Shown: positions 10,801 to 20,005 of the stretch, piece by piece
How positions within the stretch are numbered: the stretch's first letter is position 1
Layout of the letters: each line of letters begins with the position of its first letter
Assembly (NCBI GenBank): GCA_949290395.1
Contig: CASERQ010000004.1
Span: 149,598-213,597 of the forward strand
Reading direction: 5' to 3'
Origin: an uncultured bacterium
GTDB taxonomy: Bacteria > Bacillota_I > Bacilli_A > RFN20 > CAG-826
Length of the DNA stretch: 64,000 nt
The notes under the pieces: model-generated
What the model was told of the DNA's origin: nothing
The model's database searches: none
The model's input: only the letters and a program-made list of their open reading frames with translations
Translations under genes and position numbers: made by a program

Positions 10801-12614
10801 TTGAGTATGATCAATACCAAGAAACTCCAAAACGCACGTTAATAAAAGCTTTGAATTTAAATACATCTGAACTTGGATGGCATTACATTAGATGCGATAT
10901 CGACAATAATATCTATTTCCTTAAATATTACGTTTATAGAAAAGAAGATATTAAATATGATTATCATTTTGAATTGAGCGACATTTATCTTGAAGGAGAG
11001 ATGAAAACACTTAATAGCATATATTATCAAAGCTATGTAGAAGACGAAGATGGAGAAAGAGTTCACATTGATAGTGGACATAAGGAACTTAAAGAAGCTG
11101 TTACTCTAGATACTTCTAAAGTAGGTGGAAATAGTGTTGATGTAGAACTAATTGACGGGACAAAATTAACCGTTTCTTACTATGTATGTGAAATTATTGA
11201 ACACGAGAAATATCTAGATTCTACTTATATAGAAGCCGAGTTTTATTATCAAGGTCTCGAATTACAAGAGAAGTACGGTTTCTATTATGTAGAAAAATTA
11301 ACTTATGTTGACAGGCATGGAAAGGAAGAAACTATTGAACATCCTGGATCATATATTGATATAGGTGTTTCAGAATTTGAAAATGGATTATCTAATACTG
11401 AAGCCGGCGAACATATAGATTATGTAACGATTGACGGCGAGAGATATCAATTTACTTATTATGTAAACGAAAGACTCGAGAGTAGTGATACTGATTTTGA
11501 ATATTATGTGGATACTCCATACATAGAAGGTTCGGGTTTTGAAATTTTTGATGGCGAAACTTGTGTTAGTAGAGCACAAAGATTGTTCTATGAAAATAGA
11601 GATGGGGAAGTATTTTCTATAGTTAATTTAGATGAATCTGCGAGATTTTATGTAGATTATTCAATGATTGATACAAGTAATGCAGTTAATGCACTTGCAG
11701 GCGATATGGTATCTGCAAAAATAGCTGTTAGCCCAGAAGAAACAATTCATGCCAATCTTTTTGTCAGTTCGCTTCGCTTACAATATCATGATTATTGGCT
11801 TGACAATCTAAGTTATTTAATTCCTCAAAACCTTCCTGATGATGATTATGAGGTTATTATTTCTAGAAATGTTGACTATATTTATGACACCTGGAGAGGT
11901 TATGAAGAAGGCATCAACATTCCTGAGACTTTAGGAACCTTTAAGTTCGGAGACATTAAAAATTATTTAGACTTTGAATATCCTGGTAACAAATCATTTA
12001 ATTTTGAATATAACGGTAACGTATATGAAGTTTGGTATAGCGTTACTGATATCAGTGAGATGAGCATTGGCAATCATATTGAAGGATATGATGATAGCAA
12101 AAATTCACATGGGTTACATGTCACTGGCTTGGAAGGCAAAGATAAAATCGTAATTAAGTTAAGAGAGGGATATATTTCTGATTTAAATTTTTCTTCTTCA
12201 AGATATATCACAGACGAATTCTATGTAAACGAATATACGTATTATATTTTAGATGTTTCAGAATCAAGTGATATTTGGTTATATTCAGAATTATATGGTG
12301 AATACTCTATTGAAGTCATGGATTTTAACCAATTTAAACATTTTGTTGAACAAGATTCTTTAAGGTATGACCTTTACTTGATGGAAGAAGAAAACGTTTA
12401 TTGTCTCCAAATTTTTTATTATCAAGAAATAACAATTGAGGAAGAGAATTTCGGCATTGAAGGCGACAAAGCTCTAACTTATACACTTGAAGAATTACAA
12501 ACTCTTTATTTGGAAAATGGAGATGGCAATACAATCCATATAGACGTTGAAATTGATGGAGAAATATTTACTATTGATCTAGATGTCTCTAATTACCCTG
12601 AAATTATCGGATAG
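7884..12614 (+). CDS. Very large surface lipoprotein with four InlB-type repeats
   Basis: 1576 residues from ATG 7884, chosen because it follows GGTGGAGGGG and begins a good lipoprotein signal (KRKKK, hydrophobic core, lipobox LVGC with Cys26). An upstream in-frame ATG (7818) has no ribosome site and would bury the signal. Four divergent InlB B-type repeats occupy about residues 30-370, each with 'G.V..DK.(S/A)G......V.ITP..GY.V.SV..N'. A helical stretch follows (about 390-880), then a long aromatic-rich beta region (about 900-1576) whose units look loosely repetitive ('Y.VE.L.Y.D..G.E'). No enzyme motif is visible. It shares its repeat type with the 1378-residue protein upstream, so both may act at the surface together. 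Confidence 0.7.
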   Translation: MKRKKKIILALNLLLGGFITSALVGCNEQTSQFYSLDIKYDETLGTVTTDTPQGVAGDTVNIKITPNEGVIIESVVVNGTEVEVTDGTLTFTAIGGLNTVDVNFKDPAAETPIDNSFSVELDYDSSRGTVVADKTSGTNYLDSNSAVKITITPNNGYYVQSIVVNDEDRDASATEFAFQPQKGLNTVKVLFGESEGPVEETKKYSFTVTYNEEGGTVIGDKTAGDLVEGTVTKFTVTPKDNYIVKSVLFNGTELTLEADGVYEVKPVEGANTFDVVFVIKEVEPTENIYSIEVMVNDENGGTFTLSKTSGEVGETVDLTISPNSGYLVSVMFNGGFVTLDDDYRAVLTPNKGTNQLDIIFSKPQSGLGMLEGGYNVDLTDKSLLGTPDFDSDYFYENCMRVIYDSIPNGEFEESEMRKYSDEFYNNIISKLSITKESAEHLMSVMKETDAVKKFTELSQNNSNNLDRKTFTGYVSLVLELKGKLTQDEFSYFVFSFGSYMNIGLVTSSYSGRFAGLNNEELSRAANYFENHGDSATASEIRAFSDSINAEQQVFSVDDLLTTYEKPLLYASRLLYPMADALSAIETDKDKLGGLLYDAIEIFKKLTNGGSFDFLLDEENKARNIEVFQFIGKVLFRALPNIESFKEIIKKSDLVQDMVDAVKKLNSFVSTSLDRPINDSFYERLKEDGESLYYLLKFIGKSLENLQTTDYDALVGLLSAMMSGEQASQENVYKYAIKISKLFVRTLTEFGAASTTLTEHFADGVSLFGELYAVNNRLISYGQIQENIPDEDSERIKKFRTNVVMVMLNHGTNLFGNYDFSKLPEFIANVSTYDPEKIGETEMTYIQNFIAEIQQAIGTYATNENYSLYQIEYADNPDLNGDLGLKISEPESGQKVDYTVGEYDTKTRTRKSVNINFDGFGSVDLFYEVGILDNTVIGKNLRIELQSERFSTYGHDFVIRNDHTYAAGDGLYLIEYDQYQETPKRTLIKALNLNTSELGWHYIRCDIDNNIYFLKYYVYRKEDIKYDYHFELSDIYLEGEMKTLNSIYYQSYVEDEDGERVHIDSGHKELKEAVTLDTSKVGGNSVDVELIDGTKLTVSYYVCEIIEHEKYLDSTYIEAEFYYQGLELQEKYGFYYVEKLTYVDRHGKEETIEHPGSYIDIGVSEFENGLSNTEAGEHIDYVTIDGERYQFTYYVNERLESSDTDFEYYVDTPYIEGSGFEIFDGETCVSRAQRLFYENRDGEVFSIVNLDESARFYVDYSMIDTSNAVNALAGDMVSAKIAVSPEETIHANLFVSSLRLQYHDYWLDNLSYLIPQNLPDDDYEVIISRNVDYIYDTWRGYEEGINIPETLGTFKFGDIKNYLDFEYPGNKSFNFEYNGNVYEVWYSVTDISEMSIGNHIEGYDDSKNSHGLHVTGLEGKDKIVIKLREGYISDLNFSSSRYITDEFYVNEYTYYILDVSESSDIWLYSELYGEYSIEVMDFNQFKHFVEQDSLRYDLYLMEEENVYCLQIFYYQEITIEEENFGIEGDKALTYTLEELQTLYLENGDGNTIHIDVEIDGEIFTIDLDVSNYPEIIG

Positions 12615-12676
12615 AGTTTTAGTTATAAATACTAATTTTTAGATAAAAACTCATCAAAATATTCTAAAAATTTCTC

Positions 12677-12705
12677 TTGATAAGGACTTTTCACTGTTGT
12701 AATAT
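12677..12705 (+). promoter_or_regulatory. Promoter of the rpsL operon
   Basis: TTGATA (12677-12682), 17 bases, TAATAT (12700-12705). It lies inside the terminator hairpin of the preceding gene, and the predicted start is about 75 bases upstream of rpsL. Confidence 0.5.
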
Positions 12706-12735
12706 ATTTCAGCAACTGAAAAGTTCTTATTTTTT
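12682..12735 (+). terminator. Rho-independent terminator after the lipoprotein gene
   Basis: AAGGACTTTTCA (12682-12693) pairs with TGAAAAGTTCTT (12717-12728, one G-T pair), followed by a T-rich tail to 12735. It overlaps the rpsL promoter, so the upstream unit ends where the ribosomal operon begins. It could instead act on the rpsL leader if transcription started further upstream. Confidence 0.7.
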
Positions 12736-12788
12736 AGTTAATAGTATGATACACCAGGTATTGTGTGTATAAGTGAAGGAGAAAAAAG

Positions 12789-13208
12789 ATGCCAACTATT
12801 AATCAGTTAGTTAGACAAGGTAGAAAAGCACCTACCTTTAAATCAAAAGCACCTGCACTTTTAAAAAGATTCGATTCTTTAAATAAAAAAGAAAGAGATC
12901 AAAATAGTGCACAAAAAAGAGGAGTTTGCACCCGTGTTGGAACAATGACTCCTAAAAAACCAAACTCTGCTTTAAGAAAATACGCAAGAGTTAAGCTCTC
13001 CAACGGATATGAAGTTACAGCTTATATCGGTGGAGAAGGACACAACTTACAAGAACACTCCACCGTTATGATTAGAGGTGGTAGAGTTAAAGACCTCCCA
13101 GGTGTTAGATATCACATCATCAGAGGTTGCCTTGATTGCGCTGGTATTGAATCCCGTAGACAAGGTAGATCCTTATATGGCACAAAGAAGCCAAAAGAAA
13201 AGGAATAA
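12789..13208 (+). CDS. rpsL: 30S ribosomal protein S12
   Basis: 139 residues, full length for the family. The diagnostic '[11 protein letters not shown]' loop near the decoding site and '[13 protein letters not shown]' near the C-terminal half are both present. The Lys of the PKKPNSA loop that is mutated in streptomycin resistance is wild type. The ribosome-binding site GAAGGAG precedes the ATG. First gene of the conserved rpsL-rpsG-fusA-tuf operon; 15 bases separate it from rpsG. Confidence 0.98.
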   Translation: MPTINQLVRQGRKAPTFKSKAPALLKRFDSLNKKERDQNSAQKRGVCTRVGTMTPKKPNSALRKYARVKLSNGYEVTAYIGGEGHNLQEHSTVMIRGGRVKDLPGVRYHIIRGCLDCAGIESRRQGRSLYGTKKPKEKE

Positions 13209-13223
13209 TAAAGGAGATTCGTT

Positions 13224-13694
13224 ATGCCAAGAAAAGGTAGTGTTGGAAAAAGAGATGTTTTACCAGATCCAATTTATAATTCAAAGTTAGTTACAAGATT
13301 AATTAACAAAATTATGATTGATGGTAAAAAAGGTACAGCTCAAAAGATTTTATATACAGCATTTGAAAAAATCGAAGCTAAAACTCAAAAAAATGCAATG
13401 GATGTCTTTGCTACAGCAATTAACAACATCATGCCAGAAGTTGAGTTAAAGGCTAAGAGAATCGGTGCTGCTAACTATCAAGTACCAACCGAAGTTAGCA
13501 AAGAAAGAAGAGTTACTCTCGGTTTAAGATGGTTAGTCAACTATGCTCGTTTAAGAAAAGAAAAATCAATGGAAGATAAACTCTGCAACGAAATCATCGA
13601 TGCTGCTAACGGCACTGGTGCTAGCGTCAAGAAGAGAGAAGATACACACAAAATGGCAGAAGCTAATAAAGCTTATGCACATTATAAGTGGTAA
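13224..13694 (+). CDS. rpsG: 30S ribosomal protein S7
   Basis: 156 residues, the normal bacterial length. It starts '[23 protein letters not shown]' in family fashion and keeps the basic '[16 protein letters not shown]' helix that contacts 16S rRNA and '[18 protein letters not shown]' at the end. It nucleates folding of the 3' major domain of 16S rRNA and in many bacteria represses its own operon translationally. The AAAGGAG ribosome site is present, and fusA follows after 24 bases. Confidence 0.98.
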   Translation: MPRKGSVGKRDVLPDPIYNSKLVTRLINKIMIDGKKGTAQKILYTAFEKIEAKTQKNAMDVFATAINNIMPEVELKAKRIGAANYQVPTEVSKERRVTLGLRWLVNYARLRKEKSMEDKLCNEIIDAANGTGASVKKREDTHKMAEANKAYAHYKW

Positions 13695-13718
13695 TTTGCT
13701 TAATTTAGGGGAACATTT

Positions 13719-15788
13719 ATGGCTCGTGAATATGATTTAGCCCACACTCGTAATATCGGTATCATGGCTCACATCGATGCTGGTAAAACTACAACTACAG
13801 AACGTATCTTGTTCTTTACACATAAGATCCACAAGATTGGTGAAGTCCACGAAGGCGCTGCAACAATGGACTGGATGGTTCAAGAACAAGAAAGAGGTAT
13901 TACAATTACCTCAGCCGCAACAACTTGTTTCTGGAAAAACTATAGATACAACATTATCGACACTCCTGGGCACGTCGACTTTACAGTTGAAGTTGAACGT
14001 TCATTAAGAGTTCTCGATGGCGCTATCACAGTTTTAGATGGTAAGAATGGTGTTGAACCACAAACTGAAACTGTTTGGAGACAAGGAACAAAATATGGTG
14101 TTCCAAGAATTGTTTTCGTCAATAAACTCGATGCTATTGGCGCTGATTTTGAAATGTCTTGGAAATCAATCCATGAAAAACTTGGTGCAAATGCACGTCC
14201 TGTCCAATATCCAATTGGAATTTCAAATACATTAAGTGGTGTTATTGATCTTATTAAAATGGAAGGTTGGGACTTCACAGATATTAACAATCCTAAATTA
14301 GTTCCAATTCCAGAGCAATATATGGCAAGATGCCAAGAATTAAGACAAGAACTCATTGAAGATTTAGCTGGTTTCGATGATGACTTCTGTATGAAAGTCT
14401 TAAATGGTGAAGAACCAACAGTCGAAGAAATCAAAGCAGTTATCAGAAAAGCTACAATTAAAGGCGAATTCCACCCAGTTTTCTGTGGAAGTGCTTATAA
14501 AAATAAAGGTGTTCAATTACTCCTTGATGGCGTTATTGATTACTTACCATCCCCACTTGATATTCCACCTGCAAAGGGAACTGAAAGTGATGGAACAGAA
14601 TATGATTGTATTGCAGATGATTCTAAACCAATGGTTGGCTTAGCATTCAAAATTGCTACAGACCCATTCGTTGGAAGACTTGCTTACGTTAGAGTCTATT
14701 CTGGTATCTTAAAATCAGGAAGCTACGTCTTAAATAGTAACAAAGGCGTTAAAGAAAGAATTGGTAGACTTGTTTTAATGCATTCAAACCGTAGAGAAGA
14801 AGTTGAAGCTCTTCACGCTGGTGAAATTGGTGCAATTATTGGTTTAAAGAATACTACAACAGGTGAAACACTCTGTGATGAGAATCTCGATGTTATGCTT
14901 GAAAAGATGGAATTCCCAGAACCAGTTATTGAAGAAGCAGTTGAACCAAAAACAAAAGCTGACCAAGAAAAAATGGGTCTTGCACTTGCTAAACTTGCCG
15001 AAGAAGATCCAACATTCAAAGTTCATACAAACGAAGAAACAGGTCAAACAATTATCGCTGGTGTTGGCGAACTTCACCTAGATATTATCGTCGATAGATT
15101 AAGAAGAGAATTCAACGTTCAAGTTAACGTTGGTAAACCACAAGTTGGATACCGTGAAACAATCAAAAGAGAAGGTGATTGTGAAGGTAAATACATCAGA
15201 CAATCCGGTGGTAGAGGTCAATATGGTCACGTTATTATCAAATTTGAACCTAACCCAGGAAAAGGATTTGAATTCGTCAATGCTGTTGTTGGTGGAACTG
15301 TTCCAAAAGAATATATTAAGCCAACTCAAGACGGTTTAATTGATGCTATGCAAAAAGGTCTTGTTGCTGGATATCCTGCAATAGACATTAAAGCTACATT
15401 ACATGATGGTTCTTACCATGATGTTGATAGTAGTGAAGCAGCTTATAAGATTGCAGCAAGTATGGCTTTAAAAGAAGCTGCTAAAAAATGTGATCCAGTT
15501 ATCCTTGAACCTATTATGAAGGTTGAAGTCACTGTCCCAGAACAATATTATGGTGATGTTATTGGTGATATCAGCCGTAGAAGAGGACAAATGACTGGTG
15601 AATCTCAAAGAGGAAATGCAAAAATCGTTGAAGCTGAAGTACCACTTGCAGAAATGTTTGGTTACGTCACCGATTTACGTTCATTTACTCAAGGTAGAGG
15701 AAGTTACTCCATGGAATTTGATCACTTCGGAGAATGTCCAAAATTCATTCAAGAAGAGATCATTAAAAAGAGTGGAGTTAACAATTAA
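13719..15788 (+). CDS. fusA: Elongation factor G
   Basis: 689 residues, a canonical EF-G. GTPase motifs: G1 'AHIDAGKTT', G2 with 'RGITITSAA', G3 'DTPGH', G4 'NKLD', G5 'GSA'. Domain II, the '[16 protein letters not shown]' segment of domain III, domain IV with 'RGQYGHV', and a domain V ending 'FGECP' follow. It catalyses translocation of tRNA-mRNA on the ribosome and, with RRF, recycling. Third gene of the operon; a weak purine site (AGGGGAAC) precedes the start. Confidence 0.98.
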   Translation: MAREYDLAHTRNIGIMAHIDAGKTTTTERILFFTHKIHKIGEVHEGAATMDWMVQEQERGITITSAATTCFWKNYRYNIIDTPGHVDFTVEVERSLRVLDGAITVLDGKNGVEPQTETVWRQGTKYGVPRIVFVNKLDAIGADFEMSWKSIHEKLGANARPVQYPIGISNTLSGVIDLIKMEGWDFTDINNPKLVPIPEQYMARCQELRQELIEDLAGFDDDFCMKVLNGEEPTVEEIKAVIRKATIKGEFHPVFCGSAYKNKGVQLLLDGVIDYLPSPLDIPPAKGTESDGTEYDCIADDSKPMVGLAFKIATDPFVGRLAYVRVYSGILKSGSYVLNSNKGVKERIGRLVLMHSNRREEVEALHAGEIGAIIGLKNTTTGETLCDENLDVMLEKMEFPEPVIEEAVEPKTKADQEKMGLALAKLAEEDPTFKVHTNEETGQTIIAGVGELHLDIIVDRLRREFNVQVNVGKPQVGYRETIKREGDCEGKYIRQSGGRGQYGHVIIKFEPNPGKGFEFVNAVVGGTVPKEYIKPTQDGLIDAMQKGLVAGYPAIDIKATLHDGSYHDVDSSEAAYKIAASMALKEAAKKCDPVILEPIMKVEVTVPEQYYGDVIGDISRRRGQMTGESQRGNAKIVEAEVPLAEMFGYVTDLRSFTQGRGSYSMEFDHFGECPKFIQEEIIKKSGVNN

Positions 15789-15889
15789 TTTTGGGCTTTT
15801 ATAATTACGATACTTATTGATAAACGTAATTAATTTAAGTAAAATATTTACATTGCGAAAGCTATTTATTCTAGGAGGAAAAATTACTT

Positions 15890-17074
15890 ATGGCAAAAGA
15901 GAAATTTGATAGAAGTAAGGTCCATATGAACATTGGTACCATTGGACACGTCGACCATGGTAAAACAACATTAACCGCTGCTATCACACACGTTCTTGCT
16001 AAAGGTGGTAACGCAAAATCAATGGATTACGATCAAATTGATGCTGCACCAGAAGAAAAAGCAAGAGGTATTACAATCAACACAGCTCACGTTGAATATC
16101 AAACAGCAAAAAGACACTATGCACACGTTGACTGTCCAGGGCACGCTGACTATGTTAAGAACATGATCACAGGTGCTGCTCAAATGGATGGTGCTATCCT
16201 CGTTGTTGCAGCTACAGATGGTGTTATGCCACAAACAAGAGAACACATTCTTCTCGCAAGACAAGTTGGTGTTCCATACATTGTTGTTTTCTTAAATAAA
16301 TGTGATTTAGTCGAAGATCCAGAACTTATCGACCTCGTCGAAATGGATGTTAGAGACTTACTCAGCAAATATGGTTTCCCAGGTGATGAAATTCCAATCA
16401 TCAGAGGTAGTGCAAGAAAAGCTCTTGATGGCGATCCAGAAGCAGAAAAATCAATTATCGAATTAATGGATACAATTGATAGCTATTTCCCAGATCCAGT
16501 CAGAGATACTGATAAACCATTCTTAATGCCAATCGAAGACGTTCTCACCATCACAGGTAGAGGTACAGTCGTCACTGGTAGAGTTGAAAGAGGTACAGTT
16601 AAACTCAACGACCCTGTTGAAATTGTTGGTATCAAGCCTACAAAATCCTCAGTTGTTACTGGTATTGAAATGTTCAGAAAAACACTCGATTACGCAGAAG
16701 CTGGCGATAACGCAGGTATCTTATTAAGAGGTGTTAACAGAGACGAAGTTGTTAGAGGACAAGTTCTTGCTAAACCAGGATCCATTACTCCACACAGCAA
16801 ATTCACATGTCAATGTTACATTCTTACAAAAGAAGAAGGTGGTAGACATACAGCTTTCTTAAGCAACTACAGACCACAATTCTACTTCCACACAACTGAT
16901 ATTACTGGTACAATCACTCTTCCAGCAGGAACAGAAATGGTTATGCCAGGCGATAACGTCACATTTACTGTTGAACTTATCCACGCAGTTGCTGTTGAAA
17001 AAGGTACCAAATTCTCCATCCGTGAAGGTGGTAGAACAGTTGGTGCTGGTACAGTTAGCGAAATTATTAAATAG
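15890..17074 (+). CDS. tuf: Elongation factor Tu
   Basis: 394 residues, normal length. GTPase motifs [24 protein letters not shown] and GSA are all present, with domains 2 and 3 complete ('GRVERGTVK', '[17 protein letters not shown]'). It delivers aminoacyl-tRNA to the A site. The gene lies 101 bases after fusA with a strong AGGAGG site. The spacer contains a small hairpin (AATTACG 15803-15809 with CGTAATT 15825-15831) and a TAAAAT-like box, so tuf may also have its own promoter. Confidence 0.98.
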   Translation: MAKEKFDRSKVHMNIGTIGHVDHGKTTLTAAITHVLAKGGNAKSMDYDQIDAAPEEKARGITINTAHVEYQTAKRHYAHVDCPGHADYVKNMITGAAQMDGAILVVAATDGVMPQTREHILLARQVGVPYIVVFLNKCDLVEDPELIDLVEMDVRDLLSKYGFPGDEIPIIRGSARKALDGDPEAEKSIIELMDTIDSYFPDPVRDTDKPFLMPIEDVLTITGRGTVVTGRVERGTVKLNDPVEIVGIKPTKSSVVTGIEMFRKTLDYAEAGDNAGILLRGVNRDEVVRGQVLAKPGSITPHSKFTCQCYILTKEEGGRHTAFLSNYRPQFYFHTTDITGTITLPAGTEMVMPGDNVTFTVELIHAVAVEKGTKFSIREGGRTVGAGTVSEIIK

Positions 17075-17107
17075 TTTCAAAACTGTTTCAAAATCTTACA
17101 AATTTAA

Positions 17108-17131
17108 GGTCGCCAATATGGCGGCCTTTTT
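17108..17131 (+). terminator. Rho-independent terminator of the tuf operon
   Basis: GGTCGCC (17108-17114), loop AATAT, GGCGGCC (17120-17126), then five T. This is one of the few GC-rich hairpins in the window. Confidence 0.9.
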
Positions 17132-17146
17132 CGTTTGCATATAAAA

Positions 17147-17193
17147 ACTCTTAAAGAGAAGTAAAGTTAATTGGGTACGTTCTCTTTAAGAGT
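17147..17193 (-). terminator. Terminator of the ZIP transporter gene
   Basis: A perfect 14-bp inverted repeat: 17147-17160 pairs with 17180-17193 around a 19-base loop. On the minus strand it is followed by TTTTATAT and it lies 40 bases beyond the ZIP stop, so it terminates the convergent gene. Confidence 0.75.
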
Positions 17194-17233
17194 CTCTGAT
17201 TTAATTTTTATTATGATTTTTAAATTAGATTAG

Positions 17234-18067
17234 TTAATGAACATGTAGGAATATTAATGATCCACAAATTAAAATTCCTAATAAGACATAGATAAAAGAA
17301 TATTTTGACTTATATTGTTTAAAAACTTGAGGTAGCAGTTCAATAAATAACACATAAAATAAACTACCTGCGGATATTGAGAAGATAATACCTAATGAGA
17401 GATCATTCATTGATAATGTAGAGATAAAATATCCTATAATTGAAAAAATATAAGCAGGAATAGCGCTTAATGTTGTAATCAAAATAGAAAATTTATTTGA
17501 TTTGCCGCTATTTTTAAAAGAACTACCCATTGAAAACCCAACTAAAAGATTGTGGAGAAATAAAATAATACTCATGATAAGTCCATTTAAAGGGAAAACG
17601 TCTTGAGATTCAAAGAAAGTGATACCAAGTGATAAGCCCTCAGGTATGTTGTGAATTGAAATAGCTAAAAGAAAGATTAATGAAGCTGATAAGAGAGATT
17701 TTTCATGAAAAACTTCGGTAGAATGAGCGTGGTCATCACATAATTCTTCATCATTTTTATCGTGTTCATGATGGTGTGAAATCTTGTGAGTTATTTCATG
17801 AAGTCCAAAAAATAATAATCCAACACCAATTATTATTAAAAGTGAATAAAGTGCACCCAAAAAATCATTATTGGAAGCCAGTTGAAAATGATTAATTCCT
17901 TCTAGAATAATCTCCAAGAAGAGTAAAGCAATAATTCCACCTACTGATAAATTTTGTAAGAATACAAACGCACCCTTTTTTAGTTTTGTGGCAAGTGATG
18001 AAAGACTTGCACCTAAAAGAGTTGCTCCAAGTGTGCCAAGCGCACTAAAAATAAACATATAAATCAT
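17234..18067 (-). CDS. ZIP-family divalent metal transporter
   Basis: 277 residues when started at ATG 18067. A start at 18121 would lie upstream of the predicted promoter, so it is rejected. About eight membrane spans, with a His-rich cytosolic loop between spans 3 and 4 ('HEITHKISHHHEHD', then 'DDHAHS'). Conserved span 4 'SIHNIPEGLSLGITF' and span 5 'HNLLVGFSMG' carry the His/Asn/Pro/Glu metal-binding residues of the ZIP/GufA branch. It probably imports Zn2+ or another divalent ion. Monocistronic, with its own promoter and a nearly leaderless mRNA. Confidence 0.9.
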   Translation of the reverse strand: MIYMFIFSALGTLGATLLGASLSSLATKLKKGAFVFLQNLSVGGIIALLFLEIILEGINHFQLASNNDFLGALYSLLIIIGVGLLFFGLHEITHKISHHHEHDKNDEELCDDHAHSTEVFHEKSLLSASLIFLLAISIHNIPEGLSLGITFFESQDVFPLNGLIMSIILFLHNLLVGFSMGSSFKNSGKSNKFSILITTLSAIPAYIFSIIGYFISTLSMNDLSLGIIFSISAGSLFYVLFIELLPQVFKQYKSKYSFIYVLLGILICGSLIFLHVH

Positions 18068-18080
18068 AATACAATGCAAG

Positions 18081-18108
18081 ATTATAACTTTTTTATGCCA
18101 AAATTCAA
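18081..18108 (-). promoter_or_regulatory. Promoter of the ZIP gene
   Basis: On the minus strand: TTGAAT, 16 bases, TATAAT. The -10 ends 13 bases before ATG 18067, leaving a leader of about six bases with no ribosome-binding site. Confidence 0.7.
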
Positions 18109-18139
18109 GTTTTACGCACATTTTAAGGTTTTTAAATGT

Positions 18140-18145
18140 TAAAAT
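18140..18145 (+). promoter_or_regulatory. -10 box of a leaderless promoter (flavoprotein gene)
   Basis: TAAAAT ends eight bases before ATG 18154, so the transcript should begin at or next to the start codon. There is no Shine-Dalgarno and no clear -35 box. It diverges from the ZIP promoter. Confidence 0.5.
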
Positions 18146-18153
18146 AAATTAAT

Positions 18154-19341
18154 ATGAAAATTGGTGTTCTTGGACAAGGTTTTGCTGGTATCTTTTTAGC
18201 CTTATTTTTAAAAGAAAAAGATCCTAAAATTGATGTTACACTAATTGATAAGGAAGAAACTGCGGGAAGGAAAGTGTTAGCGACAGGGAATGGAAGATGC
18301 AACATCACTAATTTAGTTATCCAACCAAATGCCTATAATTCGGAAGATGCTTTAAGTGTTGTTAGTGATTTTCCAGGTGAGAAAATTGTTAGTTTCTTAA
18401 AATCAATTGGTATTTTCACAAGGGAATACAATAATTTAGTTTACCCTTATTCTAATAGTGCTAAATCTTTTTTGGATTATTTAATCGCACTTTGCAAAGA
18501 AAGAAAAATCAAATTTGTTAATCGTGAAAAACTAATTGATTATACTTTAGAAAACGGAAAAATAAGAGTTAAAACTTTAAACAAAATATTTATCTTTGAT
18601 AAATTTGTTTTAGCTTGTGGCAATGTTAGTGCTCCTCAACTTGGAGGAAGTGACTTAGTCTTTAAGGTTTTAGAAAAGCATGGATATAAAATGGTCACTC
18701 CAAAAGTTGGACTTGCACCAATCCAAACAGAAGAAAAACCTGTAACCATTCAAAACGAAAGAGTAAAAGCTAAAGTAAGTTTGTATATTGACAAGAATCT
18801 ATCTTATGAAGAAACCGGTGAAGTTTTATTTAAGAAAGATGGTTTGAGTGGAATTGTCATTTTTAACTGCGCTTCTATGATTGCAAGAAGTAAGAGATTT
18901 AAGAAAGCGACAATTTCATTAGATTTAATGCCAGATTACGATGTAGACAAGCTTGTTGCTCTTCTTACAAAATTAAATGATGTTTCAAAAGCTTCTGTTT
19001 TAAGTGGTATTTTTACAAAGCATGTTGCTGAATATATTAGGAAAGCAAGTGGTGTTAAAAACTTAAATTCTTACACACCAACAGAAATTAAGAAGATCGC
19101 TGTCACTTTGAAAAACTTAGTATTTACTTATAGAGCTACTTATGATTTTAAAGATGGTCAAGTTGCAGTGGGTGGTGTTGATTTTTCAAACCTTGATTTT
19201 GATCTTGAAAGTAAAAAAGAACCAGGAATTTATTTTGCTGGAGAGCTTATAAATGCAGATGGATTATGTGGTGGTTATAACATTACATTTGCTATTGCAT
19301 CTGCTCATAAAGTCGCTGAAGCAATACTAGAAAATGCTTAA
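18154..19341 (+). CDS. HI0933/YhiN-family FAD-dependent oxidoreductase
   Basis: 395 residues. The N-terminal dinucleotide fold has GQGFAG (GxGxxG) and an acidic end to strand two ('LIDKEE'). The family phrase 'GRKVLATGNGRCNITN' follows, and the C-terminal FAD motif is 'YFAGELINADGLCGGYN'. Members bind FAD and are often named aminoacetone oxidase-like or BaiN-like; the substrate of this branch is not established. Monocistronic with a leaderless promoter, ending at a bidirectional terminator. Confidence 0.85.
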   Translation: MKIGVLGQGFAGIFLALFLKEKDPKIDVTLIDKEETAGRKVLATGNGRCNITNLVIQPNAYNSEDALSVVSDFPGEKIVSFLKSIGIFTREYNNLVYPYSNSAKSFLDYLIALCKERKIKFVNREKLIDYTLENGKIRVKTLNKIFIFDKFVLACGNVSAPQLGGSDLVFKVLEKHGYKMVTPKVGLAPIQTEEKPVTIQNERVKAKVSLYIDKNLSYEETGEVLFKKDGLSGIVIFNCASMIARSKRFKKATISLDLMPDYDVDKLVALLTKLNDVSKASVLSGIFTKHVAEYIRKASGVKNLNSYTPTEIKKIAVTLKNLVFTYRATYDFKDGQVAVGGVDFSNLDFDLESKKEPGIYFAGELINADGLCGGYNITFAIASAHKVAEAILENA

Positions 19342-19361
19342 AAATATTCGCTAATTTTAAT

Positions 19362-19385
19362 AAAAACGCTGTAAAAAGCGTTTTT
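19362..19385. terminator. Bidirectional terminator
   Basis: AAAAACGCT (19362-19370) pairs perfectly with AGCGTTTTT (19377-19385) around a six-base loop. It serves the flavoprotein gene from the left and the minus-strand phosphodiesterase from the right. Confidence 0.85.
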
Positions 19386-19845
19386 ATTTTTCGTTTTCAA
19401 GAGTTTTAAACTCGTATTCTATAGGTAAATCTTTTGTTAAATATAAGAGTAAATAAGTGCCAATTTCTGAATTACGAGGTCTTGTAATACTACCAGGATT
19501 AAACACAAAAGTTTTACCAATCTTTTTTGCGTACTTAACATGTGTATGGCCGTACAAAAAGATATCGCATTTCTTACTTTTTATATAATTTGTAGTGTCA
19601 ATCATAAAGTTGAATGAGTTACCGTGCTCCATGTGAATTTTAAACCCTTCGATTTCAACATCTTTCTCAAGAGGCAAATCATTATAGTCGCAGTTTCCTC
19701 TTATAGCACAGAACTTAGTTAAAAGATATTTTGGAAGTTCGCTATCGCCAAGATGAAAAAAATAGTCTGCATCATAATTCTTCATTAATATCTCATTTAA
19801 GACATCGTAATTTGAATGACTATCACTAACTATTACTATTTTCAT
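19384..19845 (-). CDS. YfcE/MJ0936-family metallophosphodiesterase
   Basis: 153 residues. The metal-binding calcineurin-like motifs appear in order: SDSHSN near residue 7, 'HLGDSE' near 32, 'RGNCD' near 49 and 'YGHTHV' near 99, giving a dinuclear metal centre. Family members hydrolyse phosphodiesters in vitro; the natural substrate is unknown. Monocistronic with a leaderless start; its stop codon lies within the shared terminator. Confidence 0.88.
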   Translation of the reverse strand: MKIVIVSDSHSNYDVLNEILMKNYDADYFFHLGDSELPKYLLTKFCAIRGNCDYNDLPLEKDVEIEGFKIHMEHGNSFNFMIDTTNYIKSKKCDIFLYGHTHVKYAKKIGKTFVFNPGSITRPRNSEIGTYLLLYLTKDLPIEYEFKTLENEK

Positions 19846-19851
19846 ACTTTT

Positions 19852-19857
19852 ATTTTA
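19852..19857 (-). promoter_or_regulatory. -10 box of a leaderless promoter (phosphodiesterase)
   Basis: TAAAAT on the minus strand ends six bases from ATG 19845. A TAAACA at 17-base spacing (19875-19880) may be the -35. Confidence 0.5.
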
Positions 19858-19982
19858 TTCTTCTTTAAGCAAATTGTTTAGAAAATACATTATTAAGATT
19901 ACAGAATTTATTATAAAAATGTTATTCGAAGAAAGTGTTAATTAGATACAATTTTTATTATTTATTTATCGTTTAATATGTT

Positions 19983-19988
19983 TATAAT
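19983..19988 (+). promoter_or_regulatory. -10 box upstream of the PLP decarboxylase
   Basis: TATAAT, ending 17 bases before ATG 20006. The predicted leader is about ten bases and has no ribosome-binding site. Confidence 0.5.
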
Positions 19989-20005
19989 AATAGCGTTTAA
20001 CAATT

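Noticed and set aside
15803-15831. Hairpin between fusA and tuf as a terminator
   Set aside because: The 7-bp stem is AT-rich with a 15-base loop and no T-run; read-through or an added promoter is more likely.
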